Below are positions 63,249 through 64,000 of a DNA stretch of 64,000 bases, one piece after another. Made by a program: the position numbers and the translations under genes. Location of the stretch: the NCBI GenBank assembly GCA_947498705.1, contig CANMLW010000002.1:310001-374000 (forward strand), written 5' to 3'. Under the pieces are notes generated by a model, which was given only the letters and a program-made list of their open reading frames with translations, made no database searches and was not told where the DNA came from. Within the stretch, counting starts at the first letter, position 1, and each line of letters opens with the position of its first letter. The stretch is from an uncultured Aquimarina sp. (GTDB taxonomy: Bacteria; Bacteroidota; Bacteroidia; Flavobacteriales; Flavobacteriaceae).

Positions 63249-64000
63249 AGACTAATATCGTACTGTTTTAATTTGTTGTACAGCGTTTTACGGTCAATAG
63301 AAAGCATTCTGGCAGCTTTGGCTTTGTTTCCGTTGGCTTTTTCGAGCGCGTCGAGAATTAGTTCTTGCTCATTTTGATTTTTAAATAACCCATAGGTTTG
63401 TTTTGTGTTATTAGGCGCATATAAGATATCATTGGGTAAAATATTCTGTGTAATCATATCACCTTGAGAAAGGAGCACAGAGCGTTTTACTACATTTTTA
63501 AGCTCTCTTAGATTACCTGGCCAGTTATATTTTTTAAAAGTATCCAGTACTTCATCTGTAAAACCAACGACATGTTTTTCTAATTCTGTATTTGATTCTT
63601 CAAGAAAATGGTTCGCAAAGAGCATAAGATCTTCTATTCTGTCTCGCAAAGGAGGAACTTTAATAGTAAATTCATTAAGCCTGTGATATAAATCTTCTCT
63701 AAAATCTCCTTCTTTTACTGCGTGACTTAAATCTTCGTTGGTAGCCACAATTACTCTAATATCTACTTCAATTTCTTTGTTGCTTCCTACTGGTTTTATT
63801 TTACGTTCCTGAAGTGCTCTCAGTAACTGTACCTGTAATTCGTAACTTAAATTTCCGATTTCATCAAGAAATAGCGTACCTCCATTAGCGGCTTCGAAAT
63901 GCCCCACTTTATCATTAACAGCTCCCGTAAAGGATCCTTTAATATGCCCAAAAAATTCACTGGAAGCTATTTCTTTAGGAATTGCACCGCAGTCTACCGC
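63245..64000 (-). CDS. Sigma-54-dependent response regulator, C-terminal part (runs off the right edge)
   Basis: The frame is open from the right edge at 64000 to the stop at 63245, ~251 residues visible. The ATG-like start often read at 63907 is a GTG inside the AAA+ domain and is not the start. Visible: the sigma-54 contact loop as GSFTGA near the edge, Walker [25 protein letters not shown], arginine fingers in [11 protein letters not shown], and a Fis-type HTH ([16 protein letters not shown] then [11 protein letters not shown]). The receiver domain and Walker A lie outside. Its stop overlaps the end of the convergent kinase by 4 bases. Confidence 0.93.
   Translation of the reverse strand, partial: AVDCGAIPKEIASSEFFGHIKGSFTGAVNDKVGHFEAANGGTLFLDEIGNLSYELQVQLLRALQERKIKPVGSNKEIEVDIRVIVATNEDLSHAVKEGDFREDLYHRLNEFTIKVPPLRDRIEDLMLFANHFLEESNTELEKHVVGFTDEVLDTFKKYNWPGNLRELKNVVKRSVLLSQGDMITQNILPNDILYAPNNTKQTYGLFKNQNEQELILDALEKANGNKAKAARMLSIDRKTLYNKLKQYDISL

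Noticed and set aside
63245..63907. A complete 220-residue sigma-54 activator starting at 63907
   Set aside because: The supposed start is a GTG inside the AAA+ domain; the frame continues upstream to the window edge with GSFTGA and earlier AAA+ sequence.

Overview
The window looks like chromosome from a marine Flavobacteriaceae (Bacteroidota). The signs are strong AT bias, promoters of the Bacteroidota type (TTG, about 20 bp, then TAnnTTTG), many lipoproteins and TonB/M23/DUF3108-type envelope proteins, and flavobacterial gene content such as a DksA-like gene directly after ileS, tryptophan 2,3-dioxygenase with homogentisate and HPP dioxygenases, and a split LanB. An Aquimarina-like genus is possible but cannot be proven from this sequence. 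No phage, insertion sequence, CRISPR array or rRNA operon is visible.

Layout. 1-7.8 kb: the start of a secreted protein, glyQS, a coiled-coil membrane protein, a ComF-like phosphoribosyltransferase, an Ig-like lipoprotein, and an omega-amidase/TfoX-like pair. 8-14.8 kb: ileS, a dksA-like gene and lspA, with a Crp/Fnr regulator, a 160 bp repeat and an alpha carbonic anhydrase lying on the opposite strand between the last two. 14.9-18.2 kb: a tightly overlapping minus-strand operon built around the glutamate ligase RimK (aspartic-type protease, RimK, M14-like zinc carboxypeptidase, 5-formyl-THF cyclo-ligase, then a lone receiver). 18.4-30.2 kb: uvrC with a patatin-BamA fusion, aromatic amino-acid oxygenases (hmgA, hppD, TDO), an M23 peptidase and pgi. 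30.6-39.3 kb: a TonB receptor, a truncated glycosyltransferase, YjbQ, a HAD phosphatase, guanine deaminase, lepA and dusB. 39.5-51.4 kb: a large TPR-CHAT protein, small secreted peptides, an FtsX-like permease, rbfA, methylmalonyl-CoA epimerase, a CAT-anticodon tRNA, and a run of small membrane proteins, a TPM protein, a prolyl-hydroxylase-like dioxygenase and an S41 protease.

The most interesting part is 52-59.6 kb: a class I lanthipeptide-type locus. It has a 84-residue precursor with four cysteines, a hairpin, a LanB dehydratase and a separate LanB elimination protein. A membrane-spanning TPR-AraC regulator precedes it, and two small HTH proteins flank a second double-glycine peptide nearby. 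No LanC cyclase, peptidase-transporter or immunity gene is in the window. Three small peptides (43.1, 52.9, 55.9 kb) share a leader ending N-[IL]-x-G-G. The window closes with a hybrid histidine kinase facing a sigma-54 response regulator.

A second unexplained structure is a ~160 bp element with terminal inverted repeats in three copies (1.3, 12.8, 45.0 kb). Its two best copies differ by a paired change in both arms, and one copy sits against the start of rbfA. Other candidates are an 88 bp GC-richer inverted-repeat element upstream of lepA, two orphan transcription units that may be small RNAs (25.3 and 45.2-45.6 kb), and a decayed copy of the tRNA 3' end.
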